DNA from: Parasponia andersonii
Taxonomy: Eukaryota > Streptophyta > Magnoliopsida > Rosales > Cannabaceae
Assembly (NCBI GenBank): GCA_002914805.1
Contig: JXTB01000519.1
Location: 230,348-294,347, forward strand
DNA length: 64,000 bases
Reading direction: 5' to 3'
Of this stretch, positions 35,363-48,053 are shown in pieces. The notes under the pieces were generated by a model. That model saw only the letters and a program-made list of their open reading frames with translations. It did not search any database and was not told the DNA's origin. The stretch's first letter is position 1; each line of letters begins with the position of its first letter. A program made the position numbers and the translations under genes.

Positions 35363-38300
35363 TCAGTTGTCATCGGTATAAAACTGTATGATCTGTGTTT
35401 TCACTGATATAGGGATTGTCACAGCATGAACCCCATCCGTCCAAGTCAGTCTCCCAAAATAGTATCCGGTGTTGACCTTGTAAGTGGTAGAGACTTCAAT
35501 TGCGAAAGATAAAGCCTTGACTGTGGAGTTGAAAGCCAAAATCTCAGGTCTCACAGCTATATGAACTCCTAGTGGGGGTTCTATTAGGACCTTATATATC
35601 GATTCGAGTGGACCAACATTTGTGACAGTTCTAGTGAGAGTGACAGAAGTTCTTAGATTTGGAATGGTAATTGAAGGAAGATTCACGTCAAGAATGGAAG
35701 GCTTGGGACTCGGACAATATGTAGATTGTCCAACAAGTTGAGAAATTGAAGAATCATTATAGCCAACAGTACAGAGGTACTTTAGGTAGTCACCTGTGCT
35801 CATGTCGTATACAAGACCAGGTTTCGCAGCTTTGTTCGGCTTCACGATGCCTCCTCCATAATCGAACGGATTGGCTGGCTTCTGTGGGTATTGGCTGGCT
35901 TCTGTGGGTCTTCCCCAGCAAAAACAGGCTCTCCAAACGAATCGGTCTTCCATGCTACAAAAAGAGAGTTTATCCGATATTGATCATTCGAGAAAAGTTG
36001 GAAAATAAGCAATCACAATCGATTTGTATTTGAAAAAATGGTAGTGTTGATCGACAGCCCAATCTGTTGTTACTAGTGCTGATTTTATTGCAGCAGGGGA
36101 ACAACTGGGATGCAATGCCTTTAGAAGTGCCACAATGCTTGACACAAGAGGAGTCGCCATCGATGTCCCTGAATGCAAGGCAAATCCTCCATTCGCAGAA
36201 GGGTCAAAAGGAGAACTAGCAGCTAATATACGAACTCCAGGCGCTGCTATATCTGGCTGTGTCAAGACAAAAACAATCTGTCAGTCCTAAGTTAAAAAAT
36301 CCATTTCATTACTCTAAAGAGCTAATGTATTAGTATTTCATACCTTCAAATTTGCTGGAGCTAGGCCCTCTCGATGAGAAGTAGGCAACCTTGGTTGATA
36401 TAGGCTTCCCCACTAGTGTTGTAGAAGGGCTTAGTTTTACAGTAGGAGATATTTGTACCACACAGACAACAGAAGAAACTTTCAAATATTGCTAAGAAAG
36501 GTTGGATTTCATACATTCAAACGTAATGATGAATATAAAGTGAACACTCTGAAAATGATGATACTGGTAGAACGGATATAGTATAATATCTGCGTGCGGG
36601 TGCCCAGTTCATAGTCAACTTCAATGCATGGAAAGTCTTTGCTACATGGACCCAAGTCATCCCCAGGATGCTTGGCAATAATTACTCCAACCCCACCTGC
36701 TGCTCTCACTGAACGGACAGCGGTTACATCCGGAGTTAGATCGGCCAGCGTTGTAAAACAGAGAACCACATTGCCGGCAACAGGTGTGTTATTAAGTGTA
36801 AGTGACTCACAGATACTGCAATTGAACATTTGTTAAGGAGAGAATTTTATCTAATGAATAAAAAAGAAAGCCTCCAAGATCCAAGAGCAAAGAAACATCA
36901 AGGAATCTCATTAACAACTACAAAAGAATCAAAAGCCAGTACCATAAGAAGAACAGAAAACATCATGGAACCATGATAATGAAAATTACCCTGGTAAGGT
37001 GGGGAGGAGTCCTGGATTCTCAGGATACACCAACCCAGTAAAACCAACTTCTTTTCCTCTAAACATAGCTTGACCCTACAAAACAACGCCAAACTAAGTG
37101 ACGAAAACGAATAGATACATGGGGCTGGCTAGTTTGTTATTATTAACTCTGGTCATCAGCTATGATAAAAAAGCTCCAGACGTTTGGTAAATTAAATTTA
37201 TAAAAAAACAATTCGATACCAGTATAGTCCAATTATTCCCGAGCACAATCCTTGTGGGAACTGTGGAAGCCGCCGCGGTTAAAATCCACGGCGCCGTATT
37301 CTCAACTGTACTGTAAGCAGGCCCTTCATTCCCACCCGCGCAAACGACAACTATCCCCCTTCGCCACCGCATGGAACGACCCAGTTGCGATGCCGTCGCG
37401 CTCGTCCACCTCCGAGAACGGAGGAACCTCCCCACCCAGAGACAGCGACAGCACGTCGACGCCATCGCTTATGGCTTCGTCGATGGCCTTCAGAACATCG
37501 GCCGCGGAGTACAGCGCCCCCAACGGCGTTCTCCAGCACACCTTGTACATGGCGACACGAGCCCTGGGCGCGCCGCCGCGCAGGAGCCCCGGCGCGAGGC
37601 CCCTGTAGCTGGCGTTGCGGACGAAGGAGCCGGCGGCTATGGTGGAGGTGTGGGTCCCGTGGCCGAAGACGTCTCTCGGGGACAGGAAGTCTGCGGCGGC
37701 GGTGGTGTTGAATGGCTGGTCGCTCTCGTCGAGGAAGCGACGGATGAAGTACTTGGCTCCGATGAGTTTGCGGTTGCAGGATCGCGTGGCGTTGAATCGA
37801 TCCCCGGATACGCATCGCCCCTTCCAGCGTTTGGGGATTGGCCCCAAGCCTTCGTCGTTGAATGCCTCTGACTCTGGCCATATTTCTGTAAAGTGTCACC
37901 AACGTCTATATACTTCAGGTTCAAATTATGAATTAATCACTAAAAATCAAAGACATAAATAATTAAGGAAAAATCTAGCCATTATAATGTCTTTGTACAT
38001 TTTTTAAATGTTTTTTTTCCTTTTCTATTTTGTTAACTAATATTGGTGCAAGTTTAATTTAAGACCAATTTGATAAAACTTTGTCATGCCATATTTATTT
38101 ATTATTAGATAATTTAATTAATAAATTAGATTTTATCTTAATTTCACTTAATTTATAATTATAATTAATTAGTAACAAAATGATGCATCATTATACTATT
38201 GGACACCGTTGATATCCTATAATATTATTCTTAATTTAGTAATAACTACACTTTTTCCAATATGAATGGTGTAGAGTTAGAATTTATAATTATATTTGTC

Positions 38301-39070
38301 CGAGTCAAGTCATTAGAAGAGTTTTGAGTTAGAATTTATAATTATATCTCTTTTGAGTCCAAGATTATTAATTATAGACTCTATAACAAACGCCTGAGAA
38401 TTATAATTGTCCATGGACGTGTTTATAATTCATTTAAATTTAACAAATAAATATATTAATATTTGCGTTAATACAAAATGCTACCAAAAAAATAAAAGCA
38501 AAAAAATAATTGCATAAACACCCTCTTCGAATCAAATTTGGACTAAAGTTTTTCTTTTCATTATATTTTTGTTTACTGATTAATGTCTAATTATATTAAA
38601 CAAATATTTAATTGCTTAAAATGAAAAACAACATAACAAACTGTCGCTACAAAAAAAGATGAGATACTAAGTATATCAAGATTGTTTCTAAATTTTTAAT
38701 ACCAACACAAGTGACATATAAGTTGTTATTATTTAATTAGTGATTAGAACTTATCACAAATAAATTAATCATATTCACGATACTAATTCACATATTATAT
38801 TAAAAATTTGGTATAAATTTTAGGATGTCAAGCATTATTTCACTAAAAAATGTGAAATTTCATTTATTTTAGTCTTTTTACGGCCGTAAGAGTGTTCATA
38901 TAGTGTTATGTTACGTGAGACTTCTGACTTTTATCACTTATATAATATATGTGACGAATACGATGTTTGGTTTGCATCACACACGAAAATATTGAACCTC
39001 TTTATGTAATATTATTTGTGAAAAATTTTATTTGCCATTCTATAATAGTGAAATTATGTACCATTATATC

Positions 39071-39105
<35 letters not shown>

Positions 39106-39879
39106 TGTAGAAGAACCTGTGTCCAAAAGACAGACGATGATTCCATCTCCCAAGTTCGTGTCATGCAATGGGTTTGAGGGAGACTGAGGAGAGAGGCCAA
39201 GGTAATCCCAACTCCTAGTTGTCTGAAGGGCGTAGAAGTTGTTTGTATAATCCGAATGACCTCAGGTAAGTCTTGAAAAAGAGTAATTAGTGATAAAGAT
39301 AATTAGTGATGGTATTTATTATTATGCAGGGTTGTTCATTAGAAGGGGTTTAAAAGGTTGCAAATTAATAAAAAAAAGTACCTGCAATCTTTTGAGCTTG
39401 AGATTCTGTAAGCTTAGCTGCAAACCAAGCCATGTTTATAACTAATACACCATTGATTCCATGGCCTCCTCTTTGCTGCAATGCAGATTTAACATAAAAG
39501 AACATAATATTTTGTGCACTTTATAGTAGATGTAAAGAGTGATTTGCCCTCTTGGTGTTGTACCATTTCAGTTTACATACCAAATTATGGAAGTATAGTA
39601 TCATGCCCAAGTTTATTTATTTAATTTTTTTTTCATGCTTTGTATGCAATATAAATTTTAGCTGGATTATATAAAGGAAGATGGTCAACCAAGTCCATCA
39701 AATCCCACTAGGATTACATGTAAGGGTTTTTAAAGCTAATGAGGGTCCTTTTATGGTTGTCTACTTGAAGGGTTTAATAAGTAATACCTCCCAACCATAG
39801 ATGCAAGCATGTAATGATGCATATTGGTCAAATGCTCAGCATCACGGTGCTGCTTCTCACCCATATAAATTATGTGCAC
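35363..39879 (-). pseudogene. Subtilisin-like protease B, pseudogene
   Basis: Exons corresponding to 2-10 of the neighbouring subtilases are recognisable: 39879-39788, 39475-39382, 39271-39117, 37885-37220, 37075-36990, exon 7 from about 36816, exon 8 to about 36345, exon 9 from 36256, and 35954-35363. No exon 1 or signal peptide was found. Lesions: exon 3 has lost net 4 nt with stops; exon 4 lacks one C (ATACAAAC for ATACCAAAC); exon 5 has one extra G in AAGGGGGATAG before [12 protein letters not shown]; the exon 7 donor is gone; the exon 8 acceptor reads AT; the exon 9 donor GT is lost after VTT; and a 20-bp unit is duplicated in exon 10 (ACCCACAGAAGCCAGCCAAT twice). DTG has become DTE, and the Ser-motif continuation PHVSG is PLVSS. 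Intron 4 is swollen to about 1.2 kb with a (GA)n repeat. No active protease is expected. Confidence 0.9.
39076..39104. repeat. (GA)n microsatellite
   Basis: About 14 GA units within intron 4 of pseudogene B, close to the exon 4 donor. Likely length-polymorphic. Confidence 0.9.
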
Positions 39880-40692
39880 CTATAAATATTGAGAAGAAAT
39901 ATTATTGAGTTGGTTTAAATACTTGGGTTGATTACAGAATACTAATCTTTTATGCTTAGAAATATTACTTACTCTAAGCTTGGCACGAAAGAATATCTAT
40001 TATCTTAGCTTGGTGTCTTAGATTTACTTTAGAATTCATACTGCAGCTATTGAAAAAACTTGGTAAGGGAGTTATTTGAAACGAATGAGCTTTCAAAAGT
40101 ATGGATTTCTAAATTAAGTAAATTTAGAAATTTAATCAGCAGACGATAATTCAGTCATAAGCTTTCACACTCTTCGGTTTCACGTTCATTGTGAACATTT
40201 AATTCATAGATTATGAACTAATTTGCTCATTGAAAAGTATTTACGTGATGAATGAACTTCAAGCCTTTGAGATCTTCGAACAGATTTGTAAGTTCAATGT
40301 CTCGTGATCACGTGTTATCAATTGCAGCCAATCAAAAATTAATATATATATATAGGTTGCCAATCCAACACGTATGTTTTTTTTTACCTATAAGTAAGTA
40401 TTTTTTTTTAACCGTTGCATCACCATCTAATAATGATCTAATGACTATAATGAAATGCATGAAAAAACATGCATCATTAATGCTCTTTCTCTCTTATTTT
40501 TTACAATAAAAAAATATGCATGCTAAATTTTTATTGGTCAAATTGATACTTATGCATAGGTAAAAAAAAAACTACCGGATTGGTGACCATATATATATAT
40601 ATATATAGTTATAGTTACCAATTTTAACAAATATACATTGGTCATTTACATATAGAGTCTCAATTCTATGTAATAGCATCAATAAATAGCTT
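39880..40692. other. Intergenic DNA between pseudogene B and subtilase C
   Basis: I searched the minus strand here for a signal-peptide exon for B and found none. A Micron-like MITE occupies 40355-40588; the rest is unremarkable AT-rich sequence. Confidence 0.5.
40355..40588. repeat. Micron-like MITE, copy 5
   Basis: Starts GGTTGCCAATCCAACACG and ends CTACCGGATTGGTGACC, bounded by (TA)n at 40342-40354 and 40589-40607. The interior hairpin is partly decayed (CACCATCTAATAATGATC). Its right end lies about 105 bp beyond the 3' end of subtilase C (stop at 40693). Confidence 0.8.
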
Positions 40693-43600
40693 TCAGTAGA
40701 CATAACCATAAGATTTAAACATCTCTGTCCTCACAGACAAGGGAACTCTCACAAAATGAACTGTGTCTGACCAAGTTAAGCTCCCAAACAAGTACCCCGT
40801 GTTGAACTGGTGAGTTGTTGACACGGTAACCCTGAAGGAGATCTTCTTAACTGTAAAGTTGAAGACCAAGACTTCGGGTTCCACTGACACAACTATACCG
40901 GATGGTGGCTCTACTACTGCTCTATAGATGGAGTTTGGAGCTCCAACATTAGTGACTGTTCTGGTTACTGTAATGGAAGTACTTCCAATGCTTGGTATGG
41001 TAATGGAAGGCAAGTTAACATCTAGAACAGAGGGTTTTTGAACTGGACATTTTGTGATGTTACCTGTAAGATGAGAGATAGCAGAATTGTTATAGGGCAT
41101 TGCACAAAGGTAATGAATGTAGTCAGCTGTATTCATGTCGTATACGAGACCAGGGTCTGCCGCTGCAGTTGGATTTACAATGCCCCCTCCGAAGTCGAAT
41201 GGATCAGCAAGCTTCTGGGGAGACCCTTCTACAAATATTGGTAAACGTGATGGACCAGTCCTACATGCTGCATTAAAATCATTTGTAAAATCACCAATAA
41301 ATAATTGTCAATTAAGTTTTACATATAGGCAATTATATTCATCATCAACGGTATTGAGTATAGTGAGTTTCGCTCAAGTCTTATACTGTCATGTGATACC
41401 ATAAAAGTTCAAGCTAAAAGCTAGGTGTCAACAGCAACAAATTGTGTTTGAGAGACTCTGAGAAATGAAAATAGAATGATAAGTACCACTTGTGACAAGT
41501 GCTGATTTAATCGCTGCAGGGGACCAAGCAGGATGCAGTGCTTTCAGAAGAGCTACGACGCCTGCAACATGAGGAGTTGCTACTGAAGTCCCTGAGTTCA
41601 GGACATATCCGCCATCTGCTGATGGATCATGAGGAGAAGTTGCAGCTAAGATGTTCACGCCCGGGGCAGTTATATCTGGCTGTTATACAAGGAAAGATCC
41701 AGGAAAGACCGTACACTTTGTTATGGGCTATAATTAGACAACGTATATTTGTGTCATAAATGATTGTGGAGACTTTTTAGTATCAAGTAGAAGTAGGGCA
41801 TAGTAATCAGTAAACACCTAGATTAAATTTTAAGAGACAAAAACTAATAAAATGGAAGCGCACCTTTCAGGTTTTTTGGACGTGGATGGTCATACGTATA
41901 CAGTTGAAGAAACTTGTAATTGTTTTCAAAAGCTTCAAACCATCTAGCATCTACATAAGAACAAAGTAAAAGGAATAAGAGAGAATATTATACCTTAAGG
42001 ATTGCTGGTTCAACGGAGTTCGGCCCTCTAGATGAAAAATAGGCCACTTTGGCTGATATAGGTCTTCCAACAACTGTTTTGGAAGGGCTCAACTTTACAA
42101 GAGGAAATCTGAATAGAAAAACGATCCCATTTAAGGATTTTTAAAGAATAAACTAATAGAGAAAAATAAGGATGATAACAAAAATAACAATAATGATCAT
42201 CTTACCTGGAATACCGAATATAATCGACGATTCTAGTGCCAACCTCGTAATCAACTTCAACGCAAGGGAAATCACCAGGACATGGAAACAAGGCACTGAA
42301 TGTTTGCCTGGCTACGATGAGCCCAACTCCACCAGCTTCTTTCACAGCGGCTGTTGCACTTATTGCAGCAAGTATCGGATTCATTAAGGTGAAACAAACC
42401 ACCACCTTTCCATCAACCTTGGTCTCGTTTAGCGACAGAGCTTCACAAACCCTGCAAAAGGTATCTCAGATCAAGATTAGGAACATGTCAAATTAAACTA
42501 AGGACATGTTCACTAATCCGTAATTGACTATAACGAGAAGATGAAAAAAAAAAAGGGAGTGTTTCTCTACCCCATTGGTTCATGTGTTTACTTACTCACC
42601 GAAAACACAAATTTTGATAAATTCCTTACGAGTTTTCGTCCTTTGGTTACGGATTAGTAAACATGCCCCTATTCTAAGTGAGAAAACCCAGTATAATAAC
42701 ATATTCAACTACCCAAATGCAGTTGGGTCAAGCCCTTTTGACTCTGGGTATACCAAGCCTGTGAAACCAATCTCACTCGTGGTAAACAGAGCTTCCCCCT
42801 GCAAGAACGATCAGAATAGACATATTCACTTGCTTTTCCACATAATACAACGATTTGCCAAAAACCCAGAAGAAAATAAAACATAAAATTACCAAAAATG
42901 TTTGATTATTTCCAAGAGTGATAGAAGTAAGAAAAGCTCGGTCAATGGAGTTCGCCGCAACGGACAATATCCACGGAGCCACGTTCTGTACAGTCTGAGC
43001 CAAAGGGCCACTATTCCCAGCCGAACAAACGACACTAATCCCTTTCGCCACGGCGTGAAACGACCCAACTGCGGTGACGTCACGCTCATCCACGTTCGAG
43101 TACGAAGGAACGACGCTCCCAATCGAGACCGACAAAACGTCAACACCGTCGTGTATGGCTTTGTCAAAGGCACCCATTACATCCGCCGCCGCACACAGCC
43201 CACTGGGGTTGTTCCAGCACACCTTGTACACGGCGAGGCGTGACCTCGACGCGCCGCCGCTGGCCGTGCCGCGGCCGAGGCCCTTGTAGCTGACATTGCC
43301 CACGAATGAGCCCGCGGCCGCGCTGGCCGTCAGCGTGCCGTGGCCGTTGGCGTCTCTCGGGGACAAGTACTCGGTTTGGCCCGAGGCGTTTAGGGGAAGA
43401 CCGTTCTCGGCCAAGATGCCATTGACGAACCAGCGAGCTCCAATGATTTTTCGGTTGCAGTGCTTCGCGGGGTTGAAGTTTTCGCCCGGTTCGCAGACTC
43501 CTTTCCACCGAGACGGAGCTGGGCCGAGCCCATCGTCGCTGAAGGACTTGGATTCGGGCCATATTCCTATTTTTGGGCTAGGAATGTTAAATGGGGCTTA

Positions 43601-44923
43601 CAGAAATCTGACCTAAATTCTCATGTTATTGTTATTATATAAATGCACCATGTTTTAGGCTCTATCCGGTATCCAATTTTACATTTTAATAAAATATAAA
43701 AAAAATAAAAAAAAAATTACAGTACAATGTTAAGAAGTGACTGAGACTTTGAAAAAATTTAAGGATGAGGGAGTAATTTGATTTTTAGTTTGAAGTTACA
43801 AGTAATTTAGCATAATGCCACCAAAAAGGTAAATTATTCCACAACTAGAAGATAATGAAAAAGTTGTGAACGGCTCAAGTAAAAGAAACCTGAGGCTGAA
43901 AACTCTAAACTGCACTCTAAACTCTAAACTGCAGTTTGCGATTTGGTTTGATTTTTCGACCTTAAACATCAAACACTTTTACATTTTAATTTATATAACT
44001 ACATTAAAAAAAAAAAAATCACGAAACCACATGGGACACCCTAAGAGAGAATAATGAAAAAGGATATAAACCTGTCTAATACGCCTATAATAATTCCATC
44101 TCCATTTTTGCTCTTGTGAAGAAGATTGGAAGGAAGTTGAGAAGAGAGGCCAAGGAAATCCCAACTCCTAGTTGTTTGCAGCCTGTAGAAGCTATTTGGT
44201 ATGACTCGAACAACACCAGGCAGCTCTGAAATTCACCAATTATAACAAGTATATAATTCAATACACATATATTATATTTACACATATTATATATTTAATA
44301 TATATTTACTGTTTTCCTCGTGACTACATGGATTGGAAATCTATTTGACCAAGTGGGTTTTGATATTATATCAACTCTAGGTAGAAATGTTACAGTTACC
44401 AGCAATTCTTTGGGCCTGAGACTCTGTGAGCATAGCTGCAAAACCAGAGAAACCATGTCTGTAGCTGTATACCATCAATTCTGATGCTCTCTCTTTACTG
44501 CAGCATAAGACATCCAACAAGATGAACTCAACATAGCCATTCTACTCGTAATTTGTTGTTTTCATTATCAACCTATACACACACACACATACATATACAT
44601 ATATATATATATATATATATATGCATACCTTCCTACTATTTTGGCAAGCAAGTCGTGATGTGAATTCGTGACCAAATCAGGGTCTTCGTGCTGCTTTTCT
44701 CCCAGATATACAATGTGAACCTGAAACGAAAATTGAACAATTTATACGAGACCCGGATGAAAATTTGAAGACTGCTACTTCCAGAAGTGTATGTCCATTG
44801 AAGACATAGATATAACCGGACATTATTGGTCTTGGCCGCCACCATAGTTGTTGTTCTATGACCATTCAGAAGAAAAACAAGACAAGCTAAAACAAGCAAT
44901 GGATTAACTAGGGGGATATCCAT
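40693..44923 (-). CDS. Subtilisin-like protease C, near-copy of D with a damaged active-site junction
   Basis: Ten exons, minus strand: 44923-44822, 44720-44629, 44497-44400, 44225-44072, 43566-42893, 42798-42713, 42451-42206, 42108-41994, 41679-41487 and 41267-40693. Eight exons have exactly the lengths of gene D. Exon 1 is two codons shorter and exon 4 is 2 nt shorter: the catalytic Asp codon reads GACAG|GT where D has GACACAG|GT. With the usual exon 5 acceptor this shifts the frame. An alternative acceptor 11 nt upstream (CCTAG|CCC, exon 5 from 43577) restores it, giving 781 aa but with Asp followed by SPKIGIW instead of [12 protein letters not shown] has become HGTLTASA and GTSMATP has become GTSVATP. 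The prodomain, PA insert and fibronectin-III-like tail are open. Either a recent pseudogene or a protease with altered activity; nothing else breaks the frame. Confidence 0.75.
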
Positions 44924-45254
44924 GTTTGTCTCTACTTCACAAACACAGAGATGAGATGGATGAACTAAACCAAAGAATCAAAGGTTTGATCAGCAGAAGA
45001 CTACAACTCAATCAAATAATTTAAGTAGGAATTTTTTGTGTGTCATATGTTGGACATATTCGAACGACATATACTCTGATCACTGTGATTATAATAGGAC
45101 GATCGACTGAAACCTAAGACCTCTTGGCAAAGAATTAAGACACGTTATCACAGTTTATTCAATGGCTAAGAGAACGAACAACCGAGTGTTTTGAATTTCC
45201 CCCTTAATCCAAGTGAGGGTTTTTCTCATCTTCAATTTGGTCTTTTAGTTCAGT

Positions 45255-45490
45255 GTCGATAATGATCTTTGACGAGTTTGAAAAGGACAGATATCTGTAA
45301 GTATGTATATCTATTTATGGATATGTTTATCTAAATAGTTCCTTGTTCTCACACAATTGTGGAATGGTCAATTACCTCCAGAACCTTTACCCAATTTTCC
45401 ATCTAATATGACCCCTAATACCACATACTCTCTCTTTTAAGACAATTGACATACCAACTGCGTACATAAATAAACCACCAATTTTGAGAG
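45255..45490. promoter_or_regulatory. Distal upstream block shared with subtilase D
   Basis: This stretch, about 330-570 bp upstream of the gene C ATG, matches 52785-53000 upstream of D. Shared words include ATCTTTGACGAGTT, GTGGAATGGTCAA, TTCCATCTAATA and GACATA(C/G)CAACTGC. Non-coding as far as I can read. It marks the extent of the C/D duplication and may contain promoter elements. Confidence 0.5.
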
Positions 45491-45939
45491 AAATATTAAA
45501 CTTATCATATGTGGATCACAGTTTTATGCAGCACCAAACTTTGTCTAAGCAACTTCAGAAATACTTATCCGTAGAGATGTATCTAGTGTTACCTTGACCG
45601 TATGTTCAGATAGTTCACTGTTCTTACTCCGTTAAATCTTGTATCTAATGTAATGTGTAATACGTAATTTTTTTAAAAAAAAAAAGAAAAAGAAAAAGGA
45701 ATCGGGGATTTGAACCTTGTTTTAGTTTGAGAGCACCTGTGTAATACGTACTTGTCATATTAATTATGACATTCTCCGATTGGACCTAATATTTGTTGTA
45801 CCAAACACCATTGGTTTGTATTCTTTTAACAATTTTGCACATAAGAATCGTTACTATGACAGAGGCCATTGACAAACTGACTAGGTAATTTCATTGTAGA
45901 ATTCCTGTGAAGAGGACAAGGAAACTGCAAAAGAAGAAG

Positions 45940-47300
45940 AGTGAGTTTATGGTAGCATTAGCACTATGCGTTGCAACTTAAAGTCAAGATATTTAGTATT
46001 TTCCTTGACAAATATTTTTAAACTCAAAACTACATCTCGAAAATTTGTCACTCATATTGTTGTATAAAATTTTGAACGCAAGGGCTAACAAATAATAAAG
46101 AGTAAGTATAATTATTGTTTGCACGAAGACTGTACTTATTAAATACTAAAATTACCTAACTCTAATTTTATTTGAAAGCAAATCAAAAGGAAAAATTTCA
46201 CAAAAATAAATTTAATAATGAATTTTTTTTTTTTAAAAAAGAAGCAAAACAAAATAATAAATAGGACAATCAAGTAGCTCAAGATCTAGGGTTTCTGATT
46301 CACCAAAATTAATTTATCTAAATTATTCAATCCAATCAATTAATATCCATTCCTTATGCTAATAGCAAATTTCTCTAATTTATCTATCAATCTCTCTCAA
46401 AAATTAATAAACATGTTTTAATAGATAAGTTCCAACATCTCTGTGTAAACTATGAACCTACCAAAACTCATTAAGTACAAAAAATTCATAATACGGCATA
46501 AGCCTCATAGATATCTCTATTCTATGATAATATTATGTTATATTGATCAATGACAAATTCAATCTTCCCATCACAAATCTTAGATTAAATCTCTAATTCG
46601 TGCAAAAGTTGATAAGGCTCTCACAAGCATTAAGTACAGATTAACATAATTAACATAGAATGAAAATAAACATCAATTTGTATTAAAGTTGAAATAATTC
46701 AAAACATCATAATTCGGTTACATCGTAACCCAAAAAAAATAAAACTAATTCATAACTATAGTAAAAGGAAACATTATAATTCTAAACATAAAGAATAAAG
46801 AAAGAAAAACTCTAAGTGAATTTGAGTTGTAGCACTCTCGTCTCGACCTCATGCCATTCTCTCCTTCTCTTGAACTCTTTCTCTCTATCTCTGTTGTGGT
46901 CTAAAGCTATCAAAAGTCCCAAAAAGATCTATATATAAGCTTATAGGCAGTTATCTCAAAAATTAAGTCAAACAGTATCCAAAGAAAAAAATATGCTGAA
47001 TTTCCATAGCACGGCACCAGGGCACTAACAACATAGTGTTGGAGTTTCACCTTGGCTGTCAAGTCCCTCTTTCAACTCGTACTAGTGCTTGAGCACTACT
47101 AACATGGCATCGAGATACCACTTCCTTTGGTCCTCGCTAGTTTCAGCTTCTTTTGAGCTTTTAAAGTGCTCTAGTGCTAAGGCACTTCCTTCTCTGTCTA
47201 TCTCACTATAAATCATATCATTTTGCCCAAATGCACCAAAATTAACTAACCTATAAAAAAATATCAAAAACACAAATAAAACTCACAAAAACCTCAAGAA
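45940..47300 (-). mobile_element. Fossil LTR retroelement fragment, probably Ty3/gypsy type
   Basis: On the minus strand the order of motifs near 46000-46200 (a stretch like AGTACAGTCTTCGTGC, then ..TTGCGTTCAAAATTTTATACAACAA) resembles the leader next to the primer-binding region of plant Tat/Athila-like Ty3 elements. The AT-rich part up to about 47300 would be LTR. It is old, broken and without an intact gene. Boundaries and family are tentative. Confidence 0.3.
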
Positions 47301-47425
47301 TCAACCAAATATCTAGCTTAAATGATATCCAATTCGTGAGGAAAACTCATTCATCACATATTCATAATAAATATTTCTATGAATTGATATTTTTATGCAT
47401 GTACTCCCGAGAGTTAGAGAACACT

Positions 47426-47427
<2 letters not shown>

Positions 47428-47459
<32 letters not shown>
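47428..47459. repeat. (CT)n microsatellite
   Basis: About 16 CT units in intergenic DNA, close to the end of the fossil LTR fragment. Confidence 0.9.
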
Positions 47460-47462
<3 letters not shown>

Positions 47463-48053
47463 AAGCTAAGTATGAAGAACCCATCAGAGGAACGAGAGCA
47501 AGAACAAATAAGAGATGAATTTTACAGAGGACACGGTAGCATCTATTGCCTTCCCTTCCATCAATTTCAATCAATACGTTCTTAAACTTTACCATAGAAT
47601 ATCGTATTGTCACCCATGTCGTCCCCTAGCAATCTACAATGAAGGATAAGGTCATGGGATAAGCAACAAATCATAGAATCTAATGTGAGGAGAGACACCA
47701 TATCATATGGCTACATTAAAATGGACATTATTACATGAAAGCGTCGTAATATTAATTTGGATATCCAAGCTTTGAAAAGTCCAACTCAGGTACACCAATT
47801 AAAAGGCCAGTACTCTTCTTTTTCACGCCAAAAACCTCCCACGGGAGAGAAATATTATTAAGAAATAAATAGAAGAAACAAGTGTACAATCAATAAACCA
47901 GGTAGTGAAACAATACAGTAATGAGAAACAATCTCTATTTGCACAAGAAATGAATAGAAGAAACATGTAGGTAAAGAATAATGAGAAACTGATTGAATTT
48001 ATTGACCAACAGATATAGCATCAACTTTCCAGAATAGCTTCAATAAATAGCTT

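Larger units (their letters stand above)
44924..48053. other. Intergenic DNA between subtilases C and D
   Basis: Next to gene C is its promoter. The first 100 bp upstream of the ATG (..AAAGAATCAAAGGTTTGATCA..) match the same place in D, as does a distal block at 45255-45490. Further on lie an LTR-element fossil (about 45940-47300) and a (CT)n repeat (47428-47459). No host gene recognised. Confidence 0.55.

Noticed and set aside
37371-37871. Open frame of 166 codons on the plus strand (and other long antisense frames at 37385-37711, 43074-43289, 50266-50520)
   Set aside because: They are antisense to the GC-rich exon 5 of the subtilases. The sense frame encodes the His-motif region and the antisense frames match no family.
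45700-45730. tRNA T-arm-like sequence (inverse of GGGGATTTGAACCTTG)
   Set aside because: The rest of a tRNA cloverleaf (acceptor pairing, D-arm, anticodon arm) is absent. Probably a chance match or an old SINE-like relic.
47082-47273. Minus-strand ORF of 63 codons between subtilases C and D
   Set aside because: No domain recognised, and it lies in a probable LTR-element fossil.
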